A stretch of 44,779 nucleotides of DNA from Xanthomarina sp035306605 (GCA_035306605.1 DATGNR010000017.1); one strand, 5' to 3'. Numbered from the stretch's first letter, positions 35,728 to 44,018 are shown. Notes: a model not told the origin generated them from the sequence alone. Program-made: numbers and translations.

Positions 35728-35737
35728 CAGCTTATTC
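35722..35737. other. Short dyad across two convergent stop codons
   Basis: GAATAA (35722-35727) / TTATTC (35732-35737) around CAGC. The stem contains the TAA stops of both convergent genes. It has no T-run, so I see no intrinsic terminator between these genes. Confidence 0.4.
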
Positions 35738-36409
35738 TATCCTCTTTAAACCTTCTAAATCGTTAATTTTTATCTTCTTTCCTGAAGTAGTAATTAATTT
35801 CTCTTTTTTAAATTGAGATAAGACTCTAATGGCAGATTCTGTTGCTGTTCCAACTACACTAGCATAATCTTCTCTAGAAAGAATAACATTTAAAAAACCA
35901 TCTTTATCCTCACCAAAGCTACTTTGTACATACATAAGTGCTTCGGCTAAACGTTGTTTTACCGATTTTTGAGCCATATTAACAATAACGTTGTCAGCTT
36001 GTTTTAAATCGTGAGCCATTTGCTTTAGTAAGTCCAATGAGAAATTTGAGTTATTCTTTAAGTTTAAGAAAATTTCATCCTTTGGAATAAAGCACACCTC
36101 CATATTACTTAAAGCTACGGCACTTAAATTTACAGTTTCATTAACTATGAGAGAGCGTTGACCGAGTAAATCTCCTTTAACTACCAATTTTACAATTTGG
36201 TCTTTTCCGTTAGCACTTAATTTAGTGAGTTTACAAACACCGTCTTTCACACAATAAACACCGTGCAAAGATTCTCCTTCTTCAAAAATAGTTTCACCTT
36301 TTTTTATAAATTTAGATGTTTTACATCCAGAGATACCTAATAATTCTTCTTTAGATAATGATTTTAAAGAATTAAACTGCCTAACTATACACTGATCACA
36401 CTTCCTCAT
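35732..36409 (-). CDS. Crp/Fnr family regulator, FNR-like
   Basis: 225-residue regulator with a cyclic-nucleotide-type sensory fold (about 20-140) and a C-terminal winged helix (about 150-215). N-terminal CxxC at Cys4/Cys7, further Cys at 29, 53, 59 and 106. Cys106 in NMEVCFIP aligns with FNR Cys122 (SMVCEIP), but no Cys sits where FNR Cys29 would be. The recognition helix has Glu191 and Arg195 (TATESAIR), which fits a half-site like FNR/CRP (GA core). It is divergent from ccoI, next to a perfect palindrome and an FNR-like dyad, so it is likely the oxygen or redox regulator of the cco genes and perhaps of itself. Sensing chemistry is uncertain. Confidence 0.9.
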   Translation of the reverse strand: MRKCDQCIVRQFNSLKSLSKEELLGISGCKTSKFIKKGETIFEEGESLHGVYCVKDGVCKLTKLSANGKDQIVKLVVKGDLLGQRSLIVNETVNLSAVALSNMEVCFIPKDEIFLNLKNNSNFSLDLLKQMAHDLKQADNVIVNMAQKSVKQRLAEALMYVQSSFGEDKDGFLNVILSREDYASVVGTATESAIRVLSQFKKEKLITTSGKKIKINDLEGLKRIE

Positions 36410-36423
36410 ACCTAATTATTATC

Positions 36424-36442
36424 TTTGGTAAATTTAACCAAA
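36424..36442. promoter_or_regulatory. 19-bp dyad TTTGGT-N7-ACCAAA
   Basis: Perfect 6-bp arms (36424-36429, 36437-36442) around AAATTTA, 15 bases before the fnr-like start and directly beside the FNR-like dyad. Candidate operator of a second regulator or an autoregulatory site. Confidence 0.35.
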
Positions 36443-36444
36443 AC

Positions 36445-36458
36445 ATGACAAATATCAT
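36445..36458. promoter_or_regulatory. FNR-like box upstream of ccoI
   Basis: ATGAC-N4-ATCAT (centre 36451.5), a one-mismatch version of the site before ccoS. The centre is 29.5 bp from the first base of the -7-like box at 36481. FNR-type half sites in E. coli read TTGAT; here ATGAY. Position fits a class II activator site near -42. Confidence 0.6.
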
Positions 36459-36480
36459 ATCTATATTCTTAGTATCTTTT

Positions 36481-36488
36481 CAACTTTG
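36481..36488 (+). promoter_or_regulatory. -7-like box of ccoI
   Basis: CAACTTTG matches TAnnTTTG except for the first base, 27 bases before the ccoI ATG at 36515. No TTG 17-23 bases upstream, consistent with activator dependence. Confidence 0.45.
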
Positions 36489-36514
36489 CATGGGGTTTAA
36501 AGAGTATATTATTT

Positions 36515-38893
36515 ATGATAAAGAATGATTTATGTTTCCACTGTGGCGATTCCTGTGGCACAAATACAATTACCTTTAAAGAAAAGTCTTTCTGTTGTAA
36601 TGGTTGCAAAACTGTTTTCGAAATTTTCTCTGAAAACGATTTAACGTGTTACTACGATTTACAAGATTCACCTGGAGCCATTCCAAAGGAAATCCAAGGA
36701 AAATACGACTTCTTAGACCAGCAAAACATTATAGATAAATTACTTGAATTTAGCGATGGTAACACCCAGGTTGTAACTCTATACATTCCACATATACACT
36801 GCAGTTCCTGTATTTGGATTCTAGAAAACCTCAACAAATTAAATCCAGGCATCTCATCATCGCAAGTTAATTTTGGAAAGAAAAACGTTCGAATAAGCTT
36901 TAATTCAAGCCTTTGCTCCCTAAAAGATGTTGTACTGTTAGTTAGCTCCATTGGTTATGAACCTTATATTAGTTTAGAGGATTTTAAAGCAGGAAAAGAC
37001 AACGTGAATAGATCTTTAATCTATAAACTTGGAGTTGCCGGCTTTGCTTTTGGCAATGTTATGTTTTTGTCATTTCCAGAATATTTTGATGTTGGAGAGT
37101 TTTGGCTAGAACGATACAAACATGTATTCCGTTGGGTAATGTTTTCTTTTTCAGTGCCTGTTATATTTTATTCGGCACAAGATTATTTTATTTCAGCTTA
37201 TAAAGGACTTCGTTCTAGAATCTTAAATATTGATGTCCCAATTGCCTTAGGAGCTGCCGTTTTATTTATTAGAAGTACCATTGAAATCATATTCGACTAT
37301 GGTTCTGGGTTCTTCGATAGTTTAACAGGATTGATATTTTTCTTGTTGTTAGGAAGATTTTTTCAACAGAAAACCTATTCATTTTTATCTTTTGAACGCG
37401 ATTATAAGTCGTATTTCCCAATTGCCGTCACTAAAATTTCACCAGAAGGAAAAGAAACACCCATTCAAGTTTACGATATAAAAAAAGGAGATAGGCTTTT
37501 AATTAGGAATGAAGAACTTATTCCTGTAGACGGTATTTTAATAAATGGAAATGCATCCATAGACTACAGCTTTGTTACAGGCGAATCTGAAACCGTATCA
37601 AAGCAATCTGGCGATAAACTTTTTGCAGGTGGAAAACAAACTTCTGGAATGATAGAAATGGAAGTGTTAAAATCTGTAGAACAAAGTTATTTAACCCAAC
37701 TTTGGAGTAACGACGTGTTTAATAAAAATAAACAGGATGGGTTTACAACCTTAACAAACACCATTAGTAAAAGGTTTACTATTGCCGTTTTAAGTATTGC
37801 CTTTATTGCTACGGCATATTGGTTGGCAGTTGATTCCTCTAAAGCTATAAACGTATTTACAGCTGTTTTAATTATTGCCTGTCCGTGTGCAATTGCTCTC
37901 TCCGCTCCTTTTACTTTAGGAAATATGTTGCGTATTTATGGTAGATTAAAGTTTTACGTAAAAAACGCCTCTGTAGTAGAACAATTAGCCGAAATAGATA
38001 CCATAATATTTGATAAAACTGGAACTATTACCACAAATCAGAAAAGCCATGCCACGTATGAAGGTGATACTTTATCTACTTCTGAAGAAAAGCTATTGAA
38101 AAACACTCTACGTGGTTCGAATCATCCATTAAGCAGATCGTTATATAATCTTTTAGATGAACATGATATCATATCATTAAATTATTTTGAAGAACATGTT
38201 GGAAAAGGGATTGAAGCCTCTCATAATGACAACAATATTAAAGTTGGGTCCGCAGTTTTCGTTGGAAAAACCACAGACACTAATGTTTTAACAACTTCAG
38301 TACACATTAGTAGTAACAACGTTTATAAAGGAAAATTTACTTTTCATAATAATTACAGAAAAGGCTTGTCTAAACTTTTTAACAACTTAAAAAAACATTA
38401 TGATTTGGCCATTTTATCTGGAGATAACGAAGGTGAACAAGAAAATCTAAAAAAATTACTACCTTCAAAAACTAAGCTTATTTTCAATCAGAAGCCAGAC
38501 GACAAGTTGGAGTATATTAAATATCATCAATCCGAAGGAGCAAAAGTATTAATGATAGGCGACGGTCTTAATGATGCGGGTGCACTTGCACAAAGTGATG
38601 TAGGAATTTCAGTTTCAGAAAACGTAAATGTGTTCTCCCCTGCTTGTGATGCTATTTTAGATGCATCAAAATTCGATCAATTATATAAGTACATTCAAGC
38701 TTCAAAGGGAGCTATTAAAATAATTAAGTGGAGTTTTGCTTTATCCTTTTTCTATAATGTAATTGGATTATACTTTGCGGTTACCGGACAGTTAGCACCA
38801 GTAATTGCTGCTATTTTAATGCCATTAAGTTCTATTAGTATTGTGGTATTTACTACGGTTTCAACTAACTTATTGGGTCGAAGATTAGAATGA
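36515..38893 (+). CDS. ccoI: Copper-type P1B ATPase for cbb3 oxidase assembly
   Basis: 792-residue heavy-metal P-type ATPase, CcoI/FixI type. N-terminus has a Cys-rich metal-binding region (Cys7, 10, 14, 27, 28, 31) and then an HMA-like domain with CSSC (Cys96-Cys99). Eight transmembrane helices are suggested, with ACPCAIAL (Cys456-Pro-Cys458) in the ion path, phosphorylation site DKTGT (Asp500), and GDGLNDAGAL in the hinge. It is thought to export copper to the periplasmic side for CuB of cbb3 oxidase. It starts the cco gene cluster and has an FNR-like box upstream. Confidence 0.94.
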   Translation: MIKNDLCFHCGDSCGTNTITFKEKSFCCNGCKTVFEIFSENDLTCYYDLQDSPGAIPKEIQGKYDFLDQQNIIDKLLEFSDGNTQVVTLYIPHIHCSSCIWILENLNKLNPGISSSQVNFGKKNVRISFNSSLCSLKDVVLLVSSIGYEPYISLEDFKAGKDNVNRSLIYKLGVAGFAFGNVMFLSFPEYFDVGEFWLERYKHVFRWVMFSFSVPVIFYSAQDYFISAYKGLRSRILNIDVPIALGAAVLFIRSTIEIIFDYGSGFFDSLTGLIFFLLLGRFFQQKTYSFLSFERDYKSYFPIAVTKISPEGKETPIQVYDIKKGDRLLIRNEELIPVDGILINGNASIDYSFVTGESETVSKQSGDKLFAGGKQTSGMIEMEVLKSVEQSYLTQLWSNDVFNKNKQDGFTTLTNTISKRFTIAVLSIAFIATAYWLAVDSSKAINVFTAVLIIACPCAIALSAPFTLGNMLRIYGRLKFYVKNASVVEQLAEIDTIIFDKTGTITTNQKSHATYEGDTLSTSEEKLLKNTLRGSNHPLSRSLYNLLDEHDIISLNYFEEHVGKGIEASHNDNNIKVGSAVFVGKTTDTNVLTTSVHISSNNVYKGKFTFHNNYRKGLSKLFNNLKKHYDLAILSGDNEGEQENLKKLLPSKTKLIFNQKPDDKLEYIKYHQSEGAKVLMIGDGLNDAGALAQSDVGISVSENVNVFSPACDAILDASKFDQLYKYIQASKGAIKIIKWSFALSFFYNVIGLYFAVTGQLAPVIAAILMPLSSISIVVFTTVSTNLLGRRLE

Positions 38894-38905
38894 TTAAAAA
38901 TAAAC

Positions 38906-38927
38906 AAATATGATAAAAATCATATTT
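38906..38927. promoter_or_regulatory. FNR-like box upstream of ccoS-ccoNOQP
   Basis: Perfect 22-bp dyad: AAATATGAT (38906-38914), spacer AAAA, ATCATATTT (38919-38927). The core ATGAT-N4-ATCAT matches the FNR layout. Centre 38916.5 is 29.5 bp from the first base of the -7 box, exactly as at ccoI. Confidence 0.7.
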
Positions 38928-38945
38928 TAAAATAGGTTACAAAAG

Positions 38946-38953
38946 TAATTTTG
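38946..38953 (+). promoter_or_regulatory. -7 box of ccoS-ccoNOQP
   Basis: TAATTTTG, exact TAnnTTTG, 20 bases before the ccoS ATG at 38974. No TTG about 19 bases upstream. The predicted start near 38959 puts the FNR-like dyad centre at about -42. Confidence 0.6.
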
Positions 38954-38973
38954 AACCACAATTTTATATAAAA

Positions 38974-39162
38974 ATGAGCGCTATTTACATATTATTGAGT
39001 ATCAGTATTTTAGTGGCAGTTTTCTTTTTTATAATCTTTATTCTGGCAGTCAGAAGTGGGCAATTCGACGATAGCTATACACCTTCGGTACGAATGCTTT
39101 TTGAAGATGAATTAGTGAAAGAACAATCACAATCAACAAATAAAAAAACCAAAAAAGACTAA
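38974..39162 (+). CDS. ccoS: cbb3-type oxidase assembly protein CcoS
   Basis: 62-residue protein with one N-terminal transmembrane helix (about 4-27) and the family motif SGQFDD (33-38), then a short charged tail. CcoS helps insert haem and copper cofactors into cbb3 oxidase. It starts 10 bases before ccoNO ends the gap, so the two are cotranscribed from the promoter at 38946. Confidence 0.93.
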   Translation: MSAIYILLSISILVAVFFFIIFILAVRSGQFDDSYTPSVRMLFEDELVKEQSQSTNKKTKKD

Positions 39163-39172
39163 TTAAACTATT

Positions 39173-41365
39173 ATGGAAGTACAACAATTTTATTACGATA
39201 ACAAAATCGTTAGAAATTTCCTCTACGCAACCATATTTTGGGGAGTTGTTGGAATGTTAGTGGGGTTACTACTAGCATTTATGTTTTTATTCCCAAATTT
39301 AACCGACGGAATTTCATGGTTAAGTTTTGGTCGTTTAAGACCATTACACACTAATGCTGTTATTTTTGCCTTTGTAGGAAACGCTATATTTGCGGGAGTC
39401 TATTACTCCTCACAACGTTTACTTAAAGCTAGAATGTATAGCGACCTTTTAAGTAAAATAAACTTTTGGGGTTGGCAACTTATTATTGTGGCAGCAGCCA
39501 TTACACTTCCATTGGGTTATACCTCATCTAAAGAATATGCTGAATTAGAATGGCCTATTGATATTGCAATTGCCGTAGTTTGGATTGCTTTTGGTATTAA
39601 CCTAATTGGTACTATGATAAAAAGAAGACAACGCCACTTATATGTAGCCCTTTGGTTTTACCTGGCTACATTTGTAACGGTAGCAGTTCTTCATATATTT
39701 AATAGTTTAGAACTTCCTGTTAGTGCTTTTAAAAGTTACTCAGTATATGCTGGAGTTCAAGATGCCCTTGTACAATGGTGGTACGGACATAACGCGGTTG
39801 CATTCTTCTTAACCACCCCGTTTTTAGGGCTTATGTACTACTTTGTACCTAAAGCCGCTAACAGACCTGTATATTCATATAGATTATCTATTATTCACTT
39901 CTGGTCTTTAATCTTTATATACATCTGGGCAGGACCACATCACTTATTATATTCAGCATTACCAGAATGGGCTCAAAACTTAGGTGTTGCTTTCTCTGTT
40001 ATGTTATTAATGCCTTCATGGGGAGGAATGATCAACGGATTATTAACCCTTCGTGGAGCTTGGGATAAAGTACGTACAGACCCGGTTTTAAAATTTATGG
40101 TTGTAGCGATTACCGGATACGGAATGGCCACTTTTGAAGGTCCGATGTTGTCACTTAAAAACGTAAACGCTATTGGTCACTTTACAGACTGGATTATTGC
40201 CCACGTACACGTTGGAGCATTAGCCTGGAACGGATTCCTTGCTTTTGGTATGATTTATTGGTTAGCACCAAGATTGGTTAAATCAAAATTATATTCTATT
40301 AGCTTAGCAAACCTCCATTTCTGGATTGGTACCTTAGGTATTATCATGTATGCTTTACCACTTTACGTAGCTGGATTTACTCAAGCAAGTATGTGGAAAC
40401 AATTTAACCCAGATGGCACTTTAGTATACGGTAACTTTTTAGAAACTGTTACTGAAATTATGCCAATGTACTGGATGAGGGCTATCGGTGGTACTTTATA
40501 TATAACAGGAATGTTAGTATTGGTTTATAACGTTTTTATGACAATTAAAAATGGTGCTGCAGTTACTGATGAACTAGCAGAAGCCCCTGCATTACAAAAC
40601 GTTTCTAAAAGACGAATTGCGGGTGAAGGATGGCATACTTGGTTAGAACGTAAACCAATTAAACTTACAATTTTCGCAACTATTGCTATCTTAATTGGTG
40701 GTATTGTTCAAATTGTACCAACTATCATGGTAAAATCCAACATTCCAACAATTAGTAACGTAAAACCTTATACTCCGTTAGAATTAGAGGGAAGGGACAT
40801 CTATATTCGTGAAGGTTGTGTTGGTTGCCATTCTCAACAAGTTCGTCCGTTTAGAAGTGAGGTAGAACGTTATGGTGAATACTCTAAAGCAGGAGAGTAT
40901 GTGTATGACCATCCATTCCTATGGGGAAGTAAACGTACGGGACCAGATTTACATCGTATTGGAGGAAAGTATTCAGATAACTGGCATTTAAATCACATGT
41001 ACGATCCACAAAGTACTTCTTCTGGTTCTATTATGCCGGCATACCAATGGTTAATCAAGAATGAATTGGATAAGTCGGATACGGAAACCAAGATGAAAGT
41101 TATGGTTAAATTAGGAGTTCCTTATTCTGAAGAAGAAATAGCCAACGCCCAACAACACATGCTGGAACAAGGAACTCAAATTGAGAAAAACTTGTATTCT
41201 GATCCAGATTTTGCTGAATCATATGAATCCGACAAAAAAGCTGGAGGGGAGGATTTCGTAGAAATGCGTAATCGTGAAATTGTAGCACTAATAGCTTATT
41301 TACAACGACTAGGAACTGATATTAAAGTACAAGATTTAGAGGAAACAACAAGCACCTTAAACTAA
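39173..41365 (+). CDS. ccoNO: cbb3 oxidase fused subunit I-II (CcoN-CcoO)
   Basis: 730-residue fusion of the catalytic and mono-haem c subunits. CcoN part (about 1-470): 12 or so transmembrane helices; low-spin haem ligand in LRPLHTNAVIFAF, CuB ligands His206 (WYGHNA) and His256/257 (GPHHLLYS), haem ligands His344 and His346 (HVHVGAL). After a linker and one more helix (about 498-520), the CcoO part has a c-type haem site Cys549-VGC-His553 and a likely axial Met in GSIMPAYQW. High-affinity oxygen reduction coupled to proton pumping. The fusion is typical of Bacteroidota. Followed after 6 bases by ccoQ. Confidence 0.96.
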   Translation: MEVQQFYYDNKIVRNFLYATIFWGVVGMLVGLLLAFMFLFPNLTDGISWLSFGRLRPLHTNAVIFAFVGNAIFAGVYYSSQRLLKARMYSDLLSKINFWGWQLIIVAAAITLPLGYTSSKEYAELEWPIDIAIAVVWIAFGINLIGTMIKRRQRHLYVALWFYLATFVTVAVLHIFNSLELPVSAFKSYSVYAGVQDALVQWWYGHNAVAFFLTTPFLGLMYYFVPKAANRPVYSYRLSIIHFWSLIFIYIWAGPHHLLYSALPEWAQNLGVAFSVMLLMPSWGGMINGLLTLRGAWDKVRTDPVLKFMVVAITGYGMATFEGPMLSLKNVNAIGHFTDWIIAHVHVGALAWNGFLAFGMIYWLAPRLVKSKLYSISLANLHFWIGTLGIIMYALPLYVAGFTQASMWKQFNPDGTLVYGNFLETVTEIMPMYWMRAIGGTLYITGMLVLVYNVFMTIKNGAAVTDELAEAPALQNVSKRRIAGEGWHTWLERKPIKLTIFATIAILIGGIVQIVPTIMVKSNIPTISNVKPYTPLELEGRDIYIREGCVGCHSQQVRPFRSEVERYGEYSKAGEYVYDHPFLWGSKRTGPDLHRIGGKYSDNWHLNHMYDPQSTSSGSIMPAYQWLIKNELDKSDTETKMKVMVKLGVPYSEEEIANAQQHMLEQGTQIEKNLYSDPDFAESYESDKKAGGEDFVEMRNREIVALIAYLQRLGTDIKVQDLEETTSTLN

Positions 41366-41371
41366 AACATC

Positions 41372-41557
41372 ATGTTAAAATTTGCAAAAAATTATATGGA
41401 TAGTATAGAGGGTATTGAAATTTTTCCCATCATATCCTTACTGATATTTTTCACCTTCTTTGTAGGCTTATTTTGGTGGGTTATTACTGCTAAAAAAGAC
41501 TATATCAAAGAAGTAAGCGACATGCCATTAGATAACCAAAAAGACCAAACATTATGA
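41372..41557 (+). CDS. ccoQ: cbb3 oxidase subunit CcoQ
   Basis: 61 residues with one transmembrane helix (about 17-41, EIFPIISLLIFFTFFVGLFWWVI) and a charged C-terminal tail. Position between ccoNO and ccoP and this shape identify CcoQ, a small subunit that stabilises the complex. Its last four bases overlap the ccoP start (ATGA), which implies translational coupling. Confidence 0.88.
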   Translation: MLKFAKNYMDSIEGIEIFPIISLLIFFTFFVGLFWWVITAKKDYIKEVSDMPLDNQKDQTL

Positions 41558-42432
41558 GACAATCAATCCCATCATGGGTAAGGGTACCCGTTATTTTCTT
41601 TACAGTTTTTGCATTAGTAGAGTACTTTGTTAATTCAGGAAAACAACCTGCGTTTATAGAGTATCCAGTTGTACTCCTGTTTTTGGCCTTTATTTTATTT
41701 GTGTTAGTTGCTATAGAAGCTATTATAAGTTCTTTGGAGAATATACTATATCAAAGTTTAGATGAAGAAGCAAAAGCAAGATACGACGCTAAAAAATCAA
41801 CACCCTCTAAGTGGGCGGAAAAAATTAAGGTACTTTACAAAAAATCTCTTGGTTCTAAACCTATAGAAAAAGAGCATGAAATTGTTTTAGACCATAATTA
41901 CGACGGAATTAGAGAATTAGATAACGACCTTCCGCCATGGTGGTTATATGGTTTCTACGCTTCCATAGTTTTTGCCGCCATTTATTTAATAAAGTATGAA
42001 GTTTTCGATGGAGAAAACCAATACGATGAATTGAAAACAGAATACGCCCAAGCCCAAATAGCTATTGAAGAGTATAAAAAAACCGCTAAAAACTTAGTAG
42101 ATTTCAATACTGTTGAAGTTTTAACCAGTGCAGCAGACTTAAGTAATGGTAAAGCAATATACGAGACCAACTGTGTTGCTTGTCATCAATCAGATGGTGG
42201 CGGAGGAATTGGACCAAACCTTACTGATGAATATTGGATTTTAGGAGGCGGAATTAAGAATGTATTTAAAACAATTTCGGAAGGTGGTAGAAACGGAAAA
42301 GGTATGATTGCCTGGAAACAAAGTTTAAAACCATTAGAAATTGCTCAAGTGGCAAGTTATGTACTACAACTCCAAGGTAACACCCCTGAAAAACCAAAAG
42401 AGGCAGAAGGTGAAATCTGGAAAGAAGAATAA
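41554..42432 (+). CDS. ccoP: cbb3 oxidase subunit III (mono-haem CcoP)
   Basis: 292 residues. Two N-terminal hydrophobic segments (about 8-27 and 31-52), then the CcoP N-terminal domain with LDHNYDGIRELDNDLPPWW and a third helix at about 131-148, and a periplasmic cytochrome c domain (about 190-285). Only one haem motif, Cys207-VAC-His211, with an axial Met in GKGMIAWK. Proteobacterial CcoP normally has two haems, so this is the single-haem form. It delivers electrons from c-type cytochromes or complex III to CcoO/CcoN. A long hairpin follows it. Confidence 0.93.
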   Translation: MRQSIPSWVRVPVIFFTVFALVEYFVNSGKQPAFIEYPVVLLFLAFILFVLVAIEAIISSLENILYQSLDEEAKARYDAKKSTPSKWAEKIKVLYKKSLGSKPIEKEHEIVLDHNYDGIRELDNDLPPWWLYGFYASIVFAAIYLIKYEVFDGENQYDELKTEYAQAQIAIEEYKKTAKNLVDFNTVEVLTSAADLSNGKAIYETNCVACHQSDGGGGIGPNLTDEYWILGGGIKNVFKTISEGGRNGKGMIAWKQSLKPLEIAQVASYVLQLQGNTPEKPKEAEGEIWKEE

Positions 42433-42455
42433 AAGTAAATAAAAACTCAATATTT

Positions 42456-42507
42456 GAATCAAGAATTAAGACCACATCTTCCATCCAAATGTCTTAATTC
42501 TTGATTC
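42456..42507 (+). terminator. Perfect 17-bp hairpin between ccoP and ccoG
   Basis: GAATCAAGAATTAAGAC (42456-42472) and GTCTTAATTCTTGATTC (42491-42507) pair without mismatch around an 18-base loop. Only TTT follows, so it may be a partial terminator, an mRNA stabiliser or an RNase site rather than a full stop. Confidence 0.5.
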
Positions 42508-42521
42508 TTTAAAAATAAACC

Positions 42522-43946
42522 ATGGAAACCCCAGAAAACGAAACATTTAGAGACTCCATTGGCACAGTAACTGAAGATGGAAAACGTGCTTGGGTTTACC
42601 CTAAACAACCAAGTGGCAGGTTTTATGAATATCGTAAAGTAGTTAGTTACGTTCTATTACTATTTTTAATTGCTGCTCCATTTATAAAAATTAATGGAAA
42701 TCAGTTTTTATTATTTAATATTTTAGAAAGGCGCTTTAACATATTCGGACTCCCGTTTTGGCCTCAAGATTTTCATCTCTTTGTAATTTCCATGATAATT
42801 GGGGTTATTTTCATTGCCCTATTTACAGTGAGTTTTGGTAGAATATTCTGTGGTTGGATCTGTCCTCAAACTATATTTATGGAAATGGTTTTCCGTAGAA
42901 TAGAATATTGGATAGATGGAGATAGAAATAAACAACGCCGTTTAGACAACCAACCATGGAATGCTGAAAAAATAAGAAAACGCAGTTTAAAATGGTTCAT
43001 TTTTATCATCATTTCATTTCTTATTGCCAATGTGTTTTTAGCCTATTTGATAGGAAGCGATAAATTAATTCAATATATAAAAGAAGGTCCATTAGAGCAT
43101 ACTGGTACGCTATTTCCATTAATTATTTTTACCGCTATATTCTATTTCGTTTTTGCCTGGTTTAGAGAACAAGTATGTATTATAGCTTGTCCTTACGGAA
43201 GATTACAAGGGGTTCTTTTAGATAACAAATCTATAGTTGTAGCCTACGACCATAAACGAGGTGAAGGGGAAAATGGTAGAAAAAAATTCAGAAAAGGAGA
43301 AGATCGAGAAGCTTTAGGCCATGGAGACTGTATAGACTGTATGCAATGTGTTCATGTTTGTCCTACGGGAATAGATATTAGAAACGGAACGCAATTAGAA
43401 TGTGTTAACTGCACTGCTTGTATAGATGAGTGCGACCATATTATGGAAAGCATCAACCTTCCCAAAGGTTTGATTAGATATGCAAGTGAAGATGAAATTG
43501 AAAAGAAAGAAAAGTTTAAAATAACTGCAAGAATGAAAGGCTATATAGCTGTTCTTGTTATTTTAACAGGGGCTCTTTTGGGTATGCTGTCGTTAAGAAA
43601 CGATGTCGAAGCACGTATTTTAAGGTTACCAGGACAATTATACGAACATAAGGAAGGAGACATAATTAGTAATGTATTTACTTACAAACTAATTAATAAA
43701 ACCACTAAATCTGTAGACAATATTACCTTCAAACTTAAAAAATATAAAGGTGAAATTAAATTAGTTTCAAATTCTGACACTTTTAATGTTCCTGAACAAG
43801 GAATGGCAGAAGGAACTTTATTTATTGAAATAAATAAAAAAGAACTAGAAGGAGATAAAAACAAGCTTACTATTGAAGTTTATAGTGGAGACAAATTGGT
43901 TGAAACAACAACGGTTAGGTTTTTAGCACCAAGAAGTTATTATTAA
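42522..43946 (+). CDS. ccoG: Cytochrome c oxidase accessory protein CcoG
   Basis: 474-residue membrane iron-sulfur protein. Helices at about 40-60, 82-105, 157-178, 200-215 and 339-356. CGWICPQTIFMEMVFRR and the CIIACPYGRLQG motifs, then a ferredoxin-like pair CIDCMQCVHVCPTG and CVNCTACIDECD (two 4Fe-4S sites), and a C-terminal Ig-like periplasmic domain (from about 365). CcoG is thought to reduce copper during cbb3 assembly (Cu(II) to Cu(I)). It follows the 17-bp hairpin. Confidence 0.94.
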   Translation: METPENETFRDSIGTVTEDGKRAWVYPKQPSGRFYEYRKVVSYVLLLFLIAAPFIKINGNQFLLFNILERRFNIFGLPFWPQDFHLFVISMIIGVIFIALFTVSFGRIFCGWICPQTIFMEMVFRRIEYWIDGDRNKQRRLDNQPWNAEKIRKRSLKWFIFIIISFLIANVFLAYLIGSDKLIQYIKEGPLEHTGTLFPLIIFTAIFYFVFAWFREQVCIIACPYGRLQGVLLDNKSIVVAYDHKRGEGENGRKKFRKGEDREALGHGDCIDCMQCVHVCPTGIDIRNGTQLECVNCTACIDECDHIMESINLPKGLIRYASEDEIEKKEKFKITARMKGYIAVLVILTGALLGMLSLRNDVEARILRLPGQLYEHKEGDIISNVFTYKLINKTTKSVDNITFKLKKYKGEIKLVSNSDTFNVPEQGMAEGTLFIEINKKELEGDKNKLTIEVYSGDKLVETTTVRFLAPRSYY

Positions 43947-44011
43947 AATCAGAACAACTGATTTTAAAATTGAAAAACATTAACTAAACAATATTCCTGC
44001 ACATACAGGAA
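43943..44011 (+). other. Two hairpins in the ccoG-ccoH spacer
   Basis: First: TTAAAATCAG (43943-43952) / CTGATTTTAA (43958-43967), perfect 10 bp, covering the ccoG stop. Second: TTCCTG (43994-43999) / CAGGAA (44006-44011), perfect 6 bp, eight bases before the ccoH ATG. Neither is followed by a T-run; the second could shield translation start. Confidence 0.45.
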
Positions 44012-44018
44012 CTTAGAT

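Noticed and set aside
38924..38933. Palindrome ATTTTAAAAT next to the FNR-like box
   Set aside because: Pure AT sequence of this kind is common in this genome; it overlaps the stronger dyad.
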